DNA of 64,000 nt from Sinomonas atrocyanea (GTDB taxonomy: Bacteria > Actinomycetota > Actinomycetes > Actinomycetales > Micrococcaceae), in the NCBI RefSeq assembly GCF_030812675.1, contig NZ_JAUSTE010000005.1, positions 62,001-126,000 of the forward strand. The letters run 5' to 3'. The notes beneath the pieces were generated by a model that made no database searches, was not told where the DNA came from, and saw only the letters and a list, made by a program, of their open reading frames with translations. Shown here one piece after another: positions 1-8,135 of the stretch (its first letter is position 1; each line of letters starts with the position of its first letter). Made by a program: the position numbers and the translations under genes.

Positions 1-2147
1 CCGGCCACCTGCTTGGCACCGTTGAGGCGGTTGGCGAGCACCTTGTAGAGGATGTCGTTGACGAGCGTGGACTTCCCGGAGCCGCTCACGCCGGTGACCG
101 CGGTGAGCACCCCGAGGGGGAAGGCGATGTCGACGCCCTGCAGGTTGTGCTCGCGCGCGCCCACGACCTTGAGCTGGCGCTTGCGGTCCACCTTGCGGCG
201 CTTGGCCGGGATCTCGATGGAGCGCCGCCCGGAGAGGTAGTCCCCGGTGAGGGAGGCCGTGTTGGCCTTGAGGTCCTCAAGCGTGCCGGAGTGGACGACC
301 TCTCCCCCGTGCTCGCCCGCGCCCGGACCGATGTCGACGATCCAGTCGGCCTCGTGGATCGTGTCCTCGTCGTGCTCGACGACGATGAGCGTGTTCCCGA
401 GGTCGCGGAGCCGGGTGAGGGTCTCGATGAGCCGGCGGTTGTCGCGCTGGTGCAGGCCGATGCTGGGCTCGTCCAGGACGTACAGGACTCCGACAAGGCC
501 GGAGCCGATCTGGGTCGCGAGCCTGATGCGCTGCGCCTCGCCGCCGGAGAGCGTTCCGGCCGCGCGCTCGAGGTTGAGGTACTCGAGCCCCACGTCGAGG
601 AGGAAGCGCAGGCGCGCGTCGATCTCCTTGAGGACCTGGGCGGCGATCTGCTCCTCGCGCCGCGTGAGGTCGAGGGTGGCGAGGAAGGTCCTCGCCTCCT
701 GGAGCGGCAGCCTGCTGACGTCGGCGATGGACCGGCCGCCGACCAGGACCGAGAGCGAGGCGGGATTCAGCCGCGCGCCGCCGCACTCGGGGCACGGGAT
801 CTCCCGCATGTACTCCTCGTACCGGTCGCGGGCGGAGTCCGACTCGGTCTCGAGGTGCTTGCGCTGGATGTAGGAGACGGCGCCCTCGAACCCGGTGCTG
901 TACTTGCGCTCCCGGCCGAACCGGTTGCGGTACTGGACGACGACCTTGTGGTCCTTGCCGAACAGCACCGCGTCGCGGGCGTACTCCGGCAGGCTGTGCC
1001 ACGGGGTGGTCATGGAGAAGCCGAGCTCGTCGGCGAGGCCCGCGAGGAGCCTCGTCCAGTACTCCTGGGTTGCCGTGCCCAGCGACCAGGGGGCGATCGC
1101 GCCCTCGGAGAGGCTCAGCTGCGCGTCGGGCACGACGAGGTCGACATCGACCTCGAGCTTGGTGCCGATGCCGGTGCACGCCGGGCAGGCGCCGAACGGG
1201 TTGTTGAAGGAGAAGGAGCGCGGCTCGATCTCGTCGATCGCGAGGGGATGCTCGTTGGGGCACGCGAGGTGCTCCGAGAACGCCCGCAGCCGCACGTCGT
1301 CGTCCTCGTCGAGGTCCACGAAGTCGGCGAGGACGCGCCCCTCGGCGAGGCCGAGCGCCGTCTCCACCGAATCGGCGAGGCGCTGGCGGATGCCCTCCTT
1401 GACCACGAGCCGGTCGATGACGACCTCGATGGTGTGCTTGAACTGCTTGCCGAGCTTGGGCGGGTCGGAGAGCTGCACGAGCGAGCCGTCGACCCGGGCC
1501 CGGGAGTAGCCCTTGGCGGCCAGCTCCTTGAACAGGTCCACGAACTCGCCCTTGCGGCCGCGCACCACGGGGGCGAGCAGCTGGAAGCGGGTGCCCTCCG
1601 GCATCTCGAGGAGCTGGTCGACGATCTGCTGCGGGGTCTGGCGGGTCACCGGCTCGTGGCAGATCGGGCAGTGCGGGCGCCCGACGCGCGCCCAGAGGAG
1701 GCGCATGTAGTCGTAGATCTCGGTGATCGTGCCCACCGTCGAGCGGGGGTTCTTGCTCGTGGACTTCTGGTCGATCGACACGGCCGGCGAGAGGCCCTCG
1801 ATGAAGTCGACATCGGGCTTGTCCACCTGGCCGAGGAACTGGCGGGCGTAGGCGGAGAGGGACTCGACGTACCGGCGCTGGCCCTCGGCGAAGATCGTGT
1901 CGAAGGCGAGCGAGGACTTCCCCGAACCCGAGAGCCCGGTGAAGACGATCATCGCGTCGCGCGGCAGGTCCAGGCTGACGTTGCGGAGGTTGTGCTCGCG
2001 GGCGCCCTTGACGACGAGGCGGGACTGGTCGTGCGGCGTCAGGCTGTCCTGGAGCACGGCTGCGGCGGTGGAAGGCCCCGTCCGCTCGCCATCCAGGACG
2101 GTCTCCTGCTCGGACGTGGACTCGTTGAGTGTGGGCAGACTCTGCAC
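1..2147 (-). CDS. uvrA: Excinuclease ABC subunit A (5' part; runs off the left edge)
   Basis: UvrA is the damage-recognition ATPase of nucleotide excision repair; it dimerises and loads UvrB on DNA. About 715 residues are visible of a usual ~950. In order I read the first Walker A ([10 protein letters not shown]), the first zinc-finger region (CPNEHPL, then CPAC), a second zinc-finger half (CPECGG), an ABC signature (LSGGEAQR), a Walker B followed by the D-loop ([12 protein letters not shown]) and, at the window edge, the second Walker A ([10 protein letters not shown]). The missing C-terminus lies beyond position 1. The start is taken as GTG at 2147 because an in-frame TAG lies just upstream and a -10 element sits 6 nt before it; no Shine-Dalgarno is present. 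A further in-frame GTG inside the poorly conserved first 30 residues is an alternative. uvrB lies about 10 kb to the right on the same strand. Confidence 0.96.
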   Translation of the reverse strand, partial: MQSLPTLNESTSEQETVLDGERTGPSTAAAVLQDSLTPHDQSRLVVKGAREHNLRNVSLDLPRDAMIVFTGLSGSGKSSLAFDTIFAEGQRRYVESLSAYARQFLGQVDKPDVDFIEGLSPAVSIDQKSTSKNPRSTVGTITEIYDYMRLLWARVGRPHCPICHEPVTRQTPQQIVDQLLEMPEGTRFQLLAPVVRGRKGEFVDLFKELAAKGYSRARVDGSLVQLSDPPKLGKQFKHTIEVVIDRLVVKEGIRQRLADSVETALGLAEGRVLADFVDLDEDDDVRLRAFSEHLACPNEHPLAIDEIEPRSFSFNNPFGACPACTGIGTKLEVDVDLVVPDAQLSLSEGAIAPWSLGTATQEYWTRLLAGLADELGFSMTTPWHSLPEYARDAVLFGKDHKVVVQYRNRFGRERKYSTGFEGAVSYIQRKHLETESDSARDRYEEYMREIPCPECGGARLNPASLSVLVGGRSIADVSRLPLQEARTFLATLDLTRREEQIAAQVLKEIDARLRFLLDVGLEYLNLERAAGTLSGGEAQRIRLATQIGSGLVGVLYVLDEPSIGLHQRDNRRLIETLTRLRDLGNTLIVVEHDEDTIHEADWIVDIGPGAGEHGGEVVHSGTLEDLKANTASLTGDYLSGRRSIEIPAKRRKVDRKRQLKVVGAREHNLQGVDIAFPLGVLTAVTGVSGSGKSTLVNDILYKVLANRLNGAKQVA

Positions 2148-2153
2148 CTGACT

Positions 2154-2193
2154 ATGCTAGTGGACTGGATCGAAATTCGAAAATGTCTTCGAT
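2154..2193 (-). promoter_or_regulatory. uvrA promoter with LexA-like (SOS) box
   Basis: Reading leftwards, a TAGCAT hexamer (2154-2159) lies 6 nt before the uvrA GTG, so transcription would begin at or next to the start codon. Overlapping the -35 region, 2177-2192 is an imperfect palindrome with CGAA and TTCG half-sites separated by 6 nt. Actinobacterial LexA boxes are CGAAC-N4-GTTCG, so the outer half-sites and spacing match while the inner C and G do not. SOS control of uvrA is known in many bacteria; binding here is inference. Confidence 0.5.
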
Positions 2194-2205
2194 GTGACCT
2201 TGGGC

Positions 2206-2601
2206 TCACCCGGCCTGCGGGCGGTCCCTGGCGGCATACGCCGCGGTGACCAGGGCGACCGCGTCGGCGAGCGAGCAGCCCCGCGCTGCCGCGGTGCCCG
2301 CGAAGGCCGCCGCGGCCGCCGCGAGCTCCTCGTCCCGCTGGCCGCGGGGGGCCACCGTGGTGCCTGCCCGCCCTGCCGTCGCGAGGACGCCGGCCTCCTC
2401 GAGTTCCCGGTAGGCGCGCGCCACGGTGTGCGGCGCGACCCCCAGCTCTCCCGCGAGCGCGCGCACCGACGGGAGCTTCGCGCCGACCCCCAGGCCGCCC
2501 TCGTCCACGAGCGCCAGGATGTGCCGGCGGAGCTGCTCGAAGAGCGGCACGGCCAGCTCCGCGTTGGGGCGCCACCGCCCCGGGAAATCACCCACTGCCA
2601 T
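2206..2601 (-). CDS. Short GntR-family (YtrA-type) transcriptional regulator
   Basis: A 131-residue DNA-binding protein. Residues ~10-80 form a GntR winged helix-turn-helix: PLFEQLRRHI, then LPSVRALAGELGVAPHTVARAYRELEEAGVL, the classic recognition-helix and wing pattern. Only a short Ala-rich tail follows, the size expected of YtrA-like regulators that lack a ligand domain and commonly repress neighbouring ABC transporter operons. No ABC transporter is adjacent here, so the target is unknown; autoregulation and control of the divergent hydrolase across the 36-bp gap are plausible. The ATG at 2601 follows a TACGCT hexamer by 6 nt with no Shine-Dalgarno, which suggests a leaderless message. Confidence 0.88.
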   Translation of the reverse strand: MAVGDFPGRWRPNAELAVPLFEQLRRHILALVDEGGLGVGAKLPSVRALAGELGVAPHTVARAYRELEEAGVLATAGRAGTTVAPRGQRDEELAAAAAAFAGTAAARGCSLADAVALVTAAYAARDRPQAG

Positions 2602-2637
2602 TGGCCCAGCGTAGCGAAGCCGCCTAGGGTGGCGTCC
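2602..2637. promoter_or_regulatory. 36-bp divergent promoter region, GntR gene / MBL gene
   Basis: Only 36 bp separate the two start codons. On the minus strand TACGCT (2608-2613) lies 6 nt before the GntR ATG; on the plus strand TAGGGT (2625-2630) lies 7 nt before the ATG of the metallo-hydrolase. Each looks like a -10 element of a leaderless transcript. The matching -35 regions fall inside the opposite gene. Confidence 0.5.
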
Positions 2638-3288
2638 ATGAGCACCCTCGTGAAAGACCTCGGGCGCGTCACGGTGCGCCGGATCTCCGTCAGCGACATG
2701 GACAACAACGTCTACCTCATCACGGCGAAGGCCTCCGGGGCCCAGGTCCTCATCGACGCGGCCGACGACCTTCCGGCCATCCGCACCCTGCTCGCGGAGG
2801 GCGCGGCGGACGCGGACGCCCCCGCGAAGCTCGCCCTGATCGCGACGACGCACCAGCACTGGGACCACGTCCGCGCGCTCGAGGGGCTCGTCGAGGAGAC
2901 GGGCGCCCCGGTCGCCGCCGGCCGGCAGGACGTGGCCGGGATCCCTGCCCCGGTGGGCGTGGTCCTCGATCACGGCGACGTGGGCACCTTCGACGGGTTC
3001 GAGCTCACCGCCGTCCACCTGCGCGGGCACACGCCGGGATCGATCGCCTATGTGCTGTCCGAGCCCGGCTCCGCGCCCCTCATCTTCTCCGGCGACTCGC
3101 TCTTCCCCGGCGGCGTGGGGAACACTCAGAAGGACCCGGACCGCTTCGCGCTCCTCTACGGCGACGTCGTCGAGCGCCTCTTCGGCGCCTACCCGGACGA
3201 GTCCGAGGTCCACCCCGGGCACGGGAAGCCCACCACGCTGGGCGCCGAGCGGCCGCACCTGGCCGAGTGGAAGGAGCGGGGCTGGTAG
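2638..3288 (+). CDS. Metallo-beta-lactamase fold hydrolase (glyoxalase II-like)
   Basis: A 216-residue soluble protein of the metallo-beta-lactamase superfamily. The metal-binding motif T-H-Q-H-W-D-H occupies residues 71-77 (family HxHxDH), a further metal His is in the GHTPG motif (H131), the bridging Asp in SGDSLF (D153) and the last His in VHPGHGKPT near the C-terminus. This set is typical of glyoxalase II and related thioester hydrolases; the actual substrate cannot be told from sequence. The ATG at 2638 is preceded by a -10-like TAGGGT rather than a ribosome site. An amidohydrolase follows after 5 nt in the same direction, so the two probably form a unit. Confidence 0.9.
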   Translation: MSTLVKDLGRVTVRRISVSDMDNNVYLITAKASGAQVLIDAADDLPAIRTLLAEGAADADAPAKLALIATTHQHWDHVRALEGLVEETGAPVAAGRQDVAGIPAPVGVVLDHGDVGTFDGFELTAVHLRGHTPGSIAYVLSEPGSAPLIFSGDSLFPGGVGNTQKDPDRFALLYGDVVERLFGAYPDESEVHPGHGKPTTLGAERPHLAEWKERGW

Positions 3289-3293
3289 CCCGC

Positions 3294-4259
3294 ATGCGCG
3301 CCACTCCCGGTCCGGCCACGGACGCCGAGATCCCCGCCTACCTGGAACGCCTCGGCATCCCGGCGCTCGCCGACGTCCACGTGCACTTCCTCCCCCCGAC
3401 CATGCTGGAGAAGGTCTGGGCCTACTTCGATGCGGCGGAGGACCGGTACGGATGGGCATGGCCGATCGCCTACCGGGCCGACGAGGAGGAGCGCCTGCGG
3501 ATCGCGCGCAGCCTCGGACTGGCAGCGATCCCAGCGCTCACGTACGCGCACAAGCCGGGCATGGCCGCCTGGCTCAACGACTGGTGCGCCGACTTCGCCC
3601 GGCGTGTCCCCGACGCGGTCCGCTGCGGCACGCTGTATCCGGAGCCCGAGGCGGGCGACTACGTCGGCCGCGCCCTCGCGGCGGGGGCCCGCCTGTTCAA
3701 GGTCCACCTGCAGGTGGGCGGCTTCGGACCGGACGATCCGCTGCTCGAGTCGGCCTGGTCCCAGCTTGAGGAGGCCGGGGTGCCTGTGGTCATGCACGCG
3801 GGGTCCAGGCCGCTCCCCGGGGAGTTCACCGGGCCGCAGCGGGTCCGGGTCCTCCTGGACCGGCACCCCCGGCTCACCCTCGTGGTCGCGCACCTGGGCA
3901 TGCCGGAGTACTGGGAGTTCGCCGACCTCGCGGCCGCCTACCCCAACGTGCACCTCGACACGACGATGTCCGCCACGGACTTCACCGAGCGGTTCGCGCC
4001 GCTCCCGGACGGGTTCCCCGACCGGCTCGCCGAGCTGGCGGACCGGGTGGTCCTGGGCTCCGACTTCCCGAACATCCCGTATCCCTACGCCCACCAGCTC
4101 GACGCGCTCGCGCGTCTGGGCCTCGGCGACGAGTGGATGCGCAAGGTCCTGTGGGAGAACGGCGCGCGGCTCCTGGGCCTGGGGGGCAGGCCGGGGCCTA
4201 GGGCCGCCCGGGCCGGCGCCCCACGCAGAAGATCCGCCGGAAGGGGTAGACGGTCGTGA
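3294..4259 (+). CDS. Amidohydrolase family protein (Amidohydro_2 type)
   Basis: A 321-residue TIM-barrel metal-dependent hydrolase. The N-terminal metal pair is DVHVH (H29, H31), with later barrel ligands at MHAG (H168), VVAHLG (H200) and the catalytic Asp in LGSDFPN (D257), the pattern of the Amidohydro_2 group that includes decarboxylases and lactonases; substrate unknown. Start ATG 3294 lies 5 nt after the upstream hydrolase and a distant AAGGAG; an in-frame GTG at 3267 inside the upstream gene is an alternative. The last ~20 codons are Arg/Gly/Ala-rich and run 62 bp over the end of the convergent methyltransferase gene, so the extreme C-terminus may be a read-through extension left by loss of an earlier stop. 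Confidence 0.86.
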   Translation: MRATPGPATDAEIPAYLERLGIPALADVHVHFLPPTMLEKVWAYFDAAEDRYGWAWPIAYRADEEERLRIARSLGLAAIPALTYAHKPGMAAWLNDWCADFARRVPDAVRCGTLYPEPEAGDYVGRALAAGARLFKVHLQVGGFGPDDPLLESAWSQLEEAGVPVVMHAGSRPLPGEFTGPQRVRVLLDRHPRLTLVVAHLGMPEYWEFADLAAAYPNVHLDTTMSATDFTERFAPLPDGFPDRLAELADRVVLGSDFPNIPYPYAHQLDALARLGLGDEWMRKVLWENGARLLGLGGRPGPRAARAGAPRRRSAGRGRRS

Positions 4260-5004
4260 GGACCCCGTCCCGCTCGGACGAGGGGTACGCGTCGTAGAGG
4301 AGCTGGTTGTACTGCTCCTCGAACTGGGCGGCCTCTTCGGGAGAGAGCGCATCGAGCACCGGGCGCAGGCCCGTCCCGCGCACCCAGTTCAGGACGGCGT
4401 CCTCCCCGGTCAGCACCTGGCAGTACGTCGTCTCCCACACGTCCGCCTCCCACCCTGCGTCGAGCATGAGCCCGAGGTAGGCGCGCGGCTCGGACACGGG
4501 GTCGGTGTGGCGGAGCACTCCGCGCAGGCGGTGGTCCCACTGCGAGGACTCGGCCAGCTCGCGCATGAGGGCGTGGGAGGGGGCGGTGAAGTTGCCCGGC
4601 ACCTGGACCGCCAGCCACGCGCCGGGCCCCAGTTGCTCGAGCCAGCGGCCCATGAGGCCCTGGTGGCCGGGCACCCAGTGGAGGGCGGCGTTCGAGACGA
4701 CCACGTCGACGTCGTCCTCCGGCTCCCAGTGCAGGATGTCGCCCTGACGGAACGAGAGCCGGTCGTGTCCCGCGAAGCGCGAGCGGGCGGCGTCGAGCAT
4801 CTCCTGCGAGCTGTCCAGCCCCTCCACGAGCGCGTCCGGCCAGCGCTCGGCGAGGGTCGCGGTGAGCTCGCCCGGGCCGCAGCCGAGGTCGACGACGCGG
4901 CGGGGCGCCTCGGCAGCGATGCGTCCGGTGAGGTCGTAGAAGGGCCTCGAGCGGTGGTCCCCGAAGGCGGTGTAGAGGGCCGGGTCCCACGTGGGCGAAC
5001 TCAT
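4198..5004 (-). CDS. tam: Trans-aconitate 2-methyltransferase
   Basis: A 268-residue class I SAM methyltransferase. Residues 39-45 (DLGCGPG) form the SAM-binding glycine loop, followed by GLDSS (motif II acidic residue) and the conserved SNAALHWVPGH typical of the Tam family, which methylates trans-aconitate and relieves its inhibition of aconitase. Length and motif set fit Tam (about 250-270 residues). The ATG at 5004 has a TAGCGT hexamer 6 nt upstream and no Shine-Dalgarno. The 3' end overlaps the convergent amidohydrolase by 62 bp. A related SAM methyltransferase specificity cannot be excluded from sequence alone. Confidence 0.88.
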   Translation of the reverse strand: MSSPTWDPALYTAFGDHRSRPFYDLTGRIAAEAPRRVVDLGCGPGELTATLAERWPDALVEGLDSSQEMLDAARSRFAGHDRLSFRQGDILHWEPEDDVDVVVSNAALHWVPGHQGLMGRWLEQLGPGAWLAVQVPGNFTAPSHALMRELAESSQWDHRLRGVLRHTDPVSEPRAYLGLMLDAGWEADVWETTYCQVLTGEDAVLNWVRGTGLRPVLDALSPEEAAQFEEQYNQLLYDAYPSSERDGVLTTVYPFRRIFCVGRRPGRP

Positions 5005-5038
5005 GGGACCACGCTAATCCGGATAGTCTGGGGGCGCC
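5005..5038. promoter_or_regulatory. 34-bp divergent promoter region, tam / helicase
   Basis: Both genes start within this 34-bp gap. ACGCTA at 5011-5016 is a minus-strand TAGCGT placed 6 nt before the tam ATG; TAGTCT at 5024-5029 lies 9 nt before the helicase ATG. Neither gene has a ribosome site, so both messages are probably leaderless or nearly so. Confidence 0.5.
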
Positions 5039-7600
5039 ATGCGACTCGACACCCTGATCCCCTCGCCGTCCTCCCGCCCCGACTCCGGACAGTCCCTGCC
5101 GGACGAGGTCTACGACGCGTTCGTGGGCTGGACGGAGGGCCGCGGGCTCTCCCTCTATCCCGCGCAGGAGGAGGCGGTGCTCGAGATCGTCTCGGGCTCG
5201 AACGTGATCCTCGCGACGCCGACGGGGTCCGGCAAGTCCCTCGTGGCCGTCGCGGCGCACTTCCACGGCCTCGCGACGGGCCAGCGCAGCTACTACACCG
5301 CGCCGATCAAGGCGCTCGTGTCGGAGAAGTTCTTCGCGCTGTGCGAGATCTTCGGCGCCGAGAACGTCGGCATGGTCACGGGCGACTCCTCGGTGAACCC
5401 GGATGCCCCGATCATCTGCTGCACCGCCGAGATCCTCGCCAACCATGCCCTCCGCCTCGGCGACGCCGCCGACCTCGGGCCGGTGGTCATGGACGAGTTC
5501 CACTTCTACTCGGACCCGCAGCGCGGCTGGGCCTGGCAGGTGCCCCTCCTCGAACTCCCCCAGGCCCAGTTCCTCCTCATGAGCGCGACCCTCGGGGACG
5601 TGGCCCGCTTCGAGCGCGAGCTCACCGAGCGCACCGGGCGGACGACGACGGTGGTCGCCCACGCGGAACGGCCCATCCCGCTGCACTACTACTACGAGGA
5701 GAAGCCCGTCCACGAGACGCTCGAGGAGCTGCTCGCGACGAAGCAGGTCCCCGTCTATGTGGTGCACTTCAGCCAGCTCGAGGCGATCGAGCGGGCCCAG
5801 CAGCTCATGAGCGTGAACATGTGCACCCGGGAGGAGAAGGACCGGATCGCCGAGCTGATCGCCGGATTCCGGTTCGCGGCAGGATTCGGCAAGACCCTCA
5901 ACCGTCTGGTGCGGCACGGCATCGGCGTCCACCACGCCGGCATGCTGCCCAAGTACCGCCGCCTCGTCGAGCAGCTCGCCCAGGCCGGCCTGCTCAAGGT
6001 CATCTGCGGCACGGACACCCTCGGCGTCGGCATCAACGTGCCCATCCGCACCGTCCTGCTCACCGCGCTGAGCAAGTTCGACGGCACCCGCACCCGCCAC
6101 CTCAACGCCCGGGAATTCCACCAGATCGCCGGGCGCGCGGGGCGCGCCGGGTACGACACGGCCGGGACCGTCGTCGTGCAGGCCCCGGAGCACGTCGTGG
6201 AGAACAACCGGGCCATGGACAAGGCCCGGGCGAAGTTCGGCGACGATGCGCGCAAGCTCCGCCAGGTCGTGAAGAAGAAGCCGCCGGAGGGGTTCGTCTC
6301 GTGGGGGCGCCCCACGTTCGAGAAGCTCGTCGAGGCCGCCCCCGAGCCGCTGAGCTCGAGCTTCACCGTGACCCACGCGATGCTCCTGAACCTCATGGCG
6401 CGGCCCGGCAATCCCTTCACCGCCGCGCACCGGCTGCTCACCGAGAACCACGAGCCCCGGCCCGTGCAGCTGCGCCTCATGCGCCGGGCGCTCGGCATCC
6501 TCCGCGAGCTCCTGGCCGCCGGAGTGGTCGAGCGGATCCCCGAGGACGAGCTCACCGACGCCCAGCGCGCGAGCGGGCACACGCTGCGGCTGACCGTGGA
6601 CCTGCAGGAGAACTTCGCGCTCAACCAGCCGCTCTCCCCCTTCGCGCTGGCAGCGCTGGACCTCCTGGACCCGGAGTCGCCGTCGTATGCCCTCGACGTG
6701 GTCTCCGTGATCGAGGCGACGCTCGAGAAGCCGCGGCAGATCCTCTCGGCCCAGCTCAAGCGCGCCAAGACCGAGGCGGTCGCCGCGATGAAGGCCGAGG
6801 GCATGGAGTACACGGAGCGGATGAACGCGCTCGACGCCGTCACCTACCCCGAGCCGCTCAAGGAGCTGCTCGAGGCCGCGTTCGAGACGTACCGCCGGCA
6901 CGCGCCCTGGGTGGGCGACTTCGAGCTCGCGCCCAAGTCCGTGGTCCGCGACATGTACGAGCGGGCCATGGACTTCGGCGAGTTCGTGCAGTTCTACGGG
7001 CTCGCCCGCAGCGAGGGGATCGTGCTGCGCTACCTCACGGACGCGTTCAAGGCCCTGCGCCAGACCGTCCCGCAGGACGCGCTGCGGGAGGACCTCGAGG
7101 ACCTCATTGCGTGGCTCGGCGAGCTGGTCCGCCAGGTCGACTCCTCGCTCCTGGACGAATGGGAGGAGCTCACGAGCGGCAAGGACCTGCACGCCCACGA
7201 TGCGCCGCCGCCTCCCCCGCCGGCACTCACTTCCAACGTGCGGGCCTTCCGGGTCATGGTGCGCAACGAGCTCTTCCGCAGGGTCGAGCTCTTCGCCGAC
7301 GAGGACTCCGACGCGCTCGCCGCGCTGGACGGCGAGGCGGGCTTCGGCGTCGCGGAATGGGAGAGCGCCCTGGACGGCTACTTCGACGAGCACGAGGACA
7401 TCGGCACCGGACCGGATGCGCGCGGCCCGCAACTGCTCATCATCGACGAGGGGCCCGGCGTGTGGCACGTGCGGCAGATCTTCGACGACCCCGCCGGGAA
7501 CCGGGACTGGGGCTTCTCCGCCGACGTCGACCTGGCCGCGAGCGATGCGGCGGGCAGCGCCGTCATCCGTCTGACCTCCGTGGGGCGACTCGGGGGCTAA
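5039..7600 (+). CDS. Ski2-like DExH RNA helicase with C-terminal DUF3516
   Basis: An 853-residue superfamily 2 helicase. Motif I is ATPTGSGKS (59-67), Ia PIKAL, II DEFH (152-155), III MSATL, V GTDTLGVGIN and VI HQIAGRAGRAG (around residue 360), the order and spelling of the Ski2/Mtr4-like DExH group. The ~400-residue remainder matches the size and position of DUF3516, found fused to such helicases in actinobacteria; a proline run (PPPPPP) near residue 725 links it to a final acidic module. A role in RNA unwinding or turnover is inferred from the family. The ATG follows TAGTCT by 9 nt, and the gene ends 10 nt before the next start. Confidence 0.92.
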   Translation: MRLDTLIPSPSSRPDSGQSLPDEVYDAFVGWTEGRGLSLYPAQEEAVLEIVSGSNVILATPTGSGKSLVAVAAHFHGLATGQRSYYTAPIKALVSEKFFALCEIFGAENVGMVTGDSSVNPDAPIICCTAEILANHALRLGDAADLGPVVMDEFHFYSDPQRGWAWQVPLLELPQAQFLLMSATLGDVARFERELTERTGRTTTVVAHAERPIPLHYYYEEKPVHETLEELLATKQVPVYVVHFSQLEAIERAQQLMSVNMCTREEKDRIAELIAGFRFAAGFGKTLNRLVRHGIGVHHAGMLPKYRRLVEQLAQAGLLKVICGTDTLGVGINVPIRTVLLTALSKFDGTRTRHLNAREFHQIAGRAGRAGYDTAGTVVVQAPEHVVENNRAMDKARAKFGDDARKLRQVVKKKPPEGFVSWGRPTFEKLVEAAPEPLSSSFTVTHAMLLNLMARPGNPFTAAHRLLTENHEPRPVQLRLMRRALGILRELLAAGVVERIPEDELTDAQRASGHTLRLTVDLQENFALNQPLSPFALAALDLLDPESPSYALDVVSVIEATLEKPRQILSAQLKRAKTEAVAAMKAEGMEYTERMNALDAVTYPEPLKELLEAAFETYRRHAPWVGDFELAPKSVVRDMYERAMDFGEFVQFYGLARSEGIVLRYLTDAFKALRQTVPQDALREDLEDLIAWLGELVRQVDSSLLDEWEELTSGKDLHAHDAPPPPPPALTSNVRAFRVMVRNELFRRVELFADEDSDALAALDGEAGFGVAEWESALDGYFDEHEDIGTGPDARGPQLLIIDEGPGVWHVRQIFDDPAGNRDWGFSADVDLAASDAAGSAVIRLTSVGRLGG

Positions 7601-7610
7601 GTTGGGAGGC

Positions 7611-8135
7611 ATGAGCGTTTCCACCACCGCCCTCCTCCGGCCTGCCGAGCCCGCCGACGTCCCCGTCATCCTCGAACTCATCCACGAGCTCGCGGTGTAC
7701 GAGAAGGAGCCGGACGCGGTCAGGAACACCGCCGAGGCCCTCACCTCGCAGCTCTTCGGGGAGAACCCGGCGATCTTCGCCCATGTGGTCGAGGACAGTG
7801 CCGGCGCCGGCTCGCCGGAGGTCATGGGCTTCGCCCTGTGGTTCCTCAACTACTCCACGTGGGAGGGCACCCACGGGATCTACCTCGAGGACCTCTACGT
7901 GCGCCCCGCCGCCCGCGGCCGGGGCTACGGGAAGGCGCTGCTGGCCGAGCTCGCGCGCATCGCCGTGGAGCGCGGCTACGCGCGCGTCGAGTGGGCCGTC
8001 CTGAAGTGGAACGAGCCCTCGATCGGCTTCTACCGCAGCCTCGGGGCCGTGCCGATGGAGGAGTGGGACACGTTCCGCGTCACCGGCGGGGCGCTCGCCG
8101 AGTTCGGGGCCTCCGCCGCGGGGTCGGCGGGGTGA
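7611..8135 (+). CDS. GNAT family N-acetyltransferase (diamine acetyltransferase-like)
   Basis: A 174-residue GNAT enzyme. The N-terminal strand LLRPAEPADVPVILELIHELAVYEKEPDAV resembles spermidine/spermine (thialysine) N-acetyltransferases, and YLEDLYVRPAARGRGYGKALL is the acetyl-CoA pyrophosphate loop (R/Q-x-x-G-x-G/A). The later RVEWAVLKWNEPSIGFYRSLGA is the conserved SSAT-like ending. Start ATG at 7611 has GGGAGG only 1 nt upstream, an unusually short spacing; a TTG at 7602 is the only nearby alternative. It lies 10 nt after the helicase and shares a GTGA overlap with the following peptidase gene, so the three are likely co-transcribed. Confidence 0.9.
   Translation: MSVSTTALLRPAEPADVPVILELIHELAVYEKEPDAVRNTAEALTSQLFGENPAIFAHVVEDSAGAGSPEVMGFALWFLNYSTWEGTHGIYLEDLYVRPAARGRGYGKALLAELARIAVERGYARVEWAVLKWNEPSIGFYRSLGAVPMEEWDTFRVTGGALAEFGASAAGSAG

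Noticed and set aside
147-2249. A 700-codon open frame on the plus strand opposite uvrA
   Set aside because: The minus strand encodes a clear UvrA with all motifs; long antisense open frames are expected in ~70% GC DNA, and this one shows only biased, low-complexity translation.
3430-7614. A 1394-codon plus-strand open frame across several genes
   Set aside because: It is an out-of-frame shadow of the amidohydrolase and the helicase; the translation is Arg/Pro/Ala-rich with no recognisable domain.
4085-7849. A 1254-codon minus-strand open frame
   Set aside because: It runs antisense to the helicase gene, whose sense product has every expected motif.
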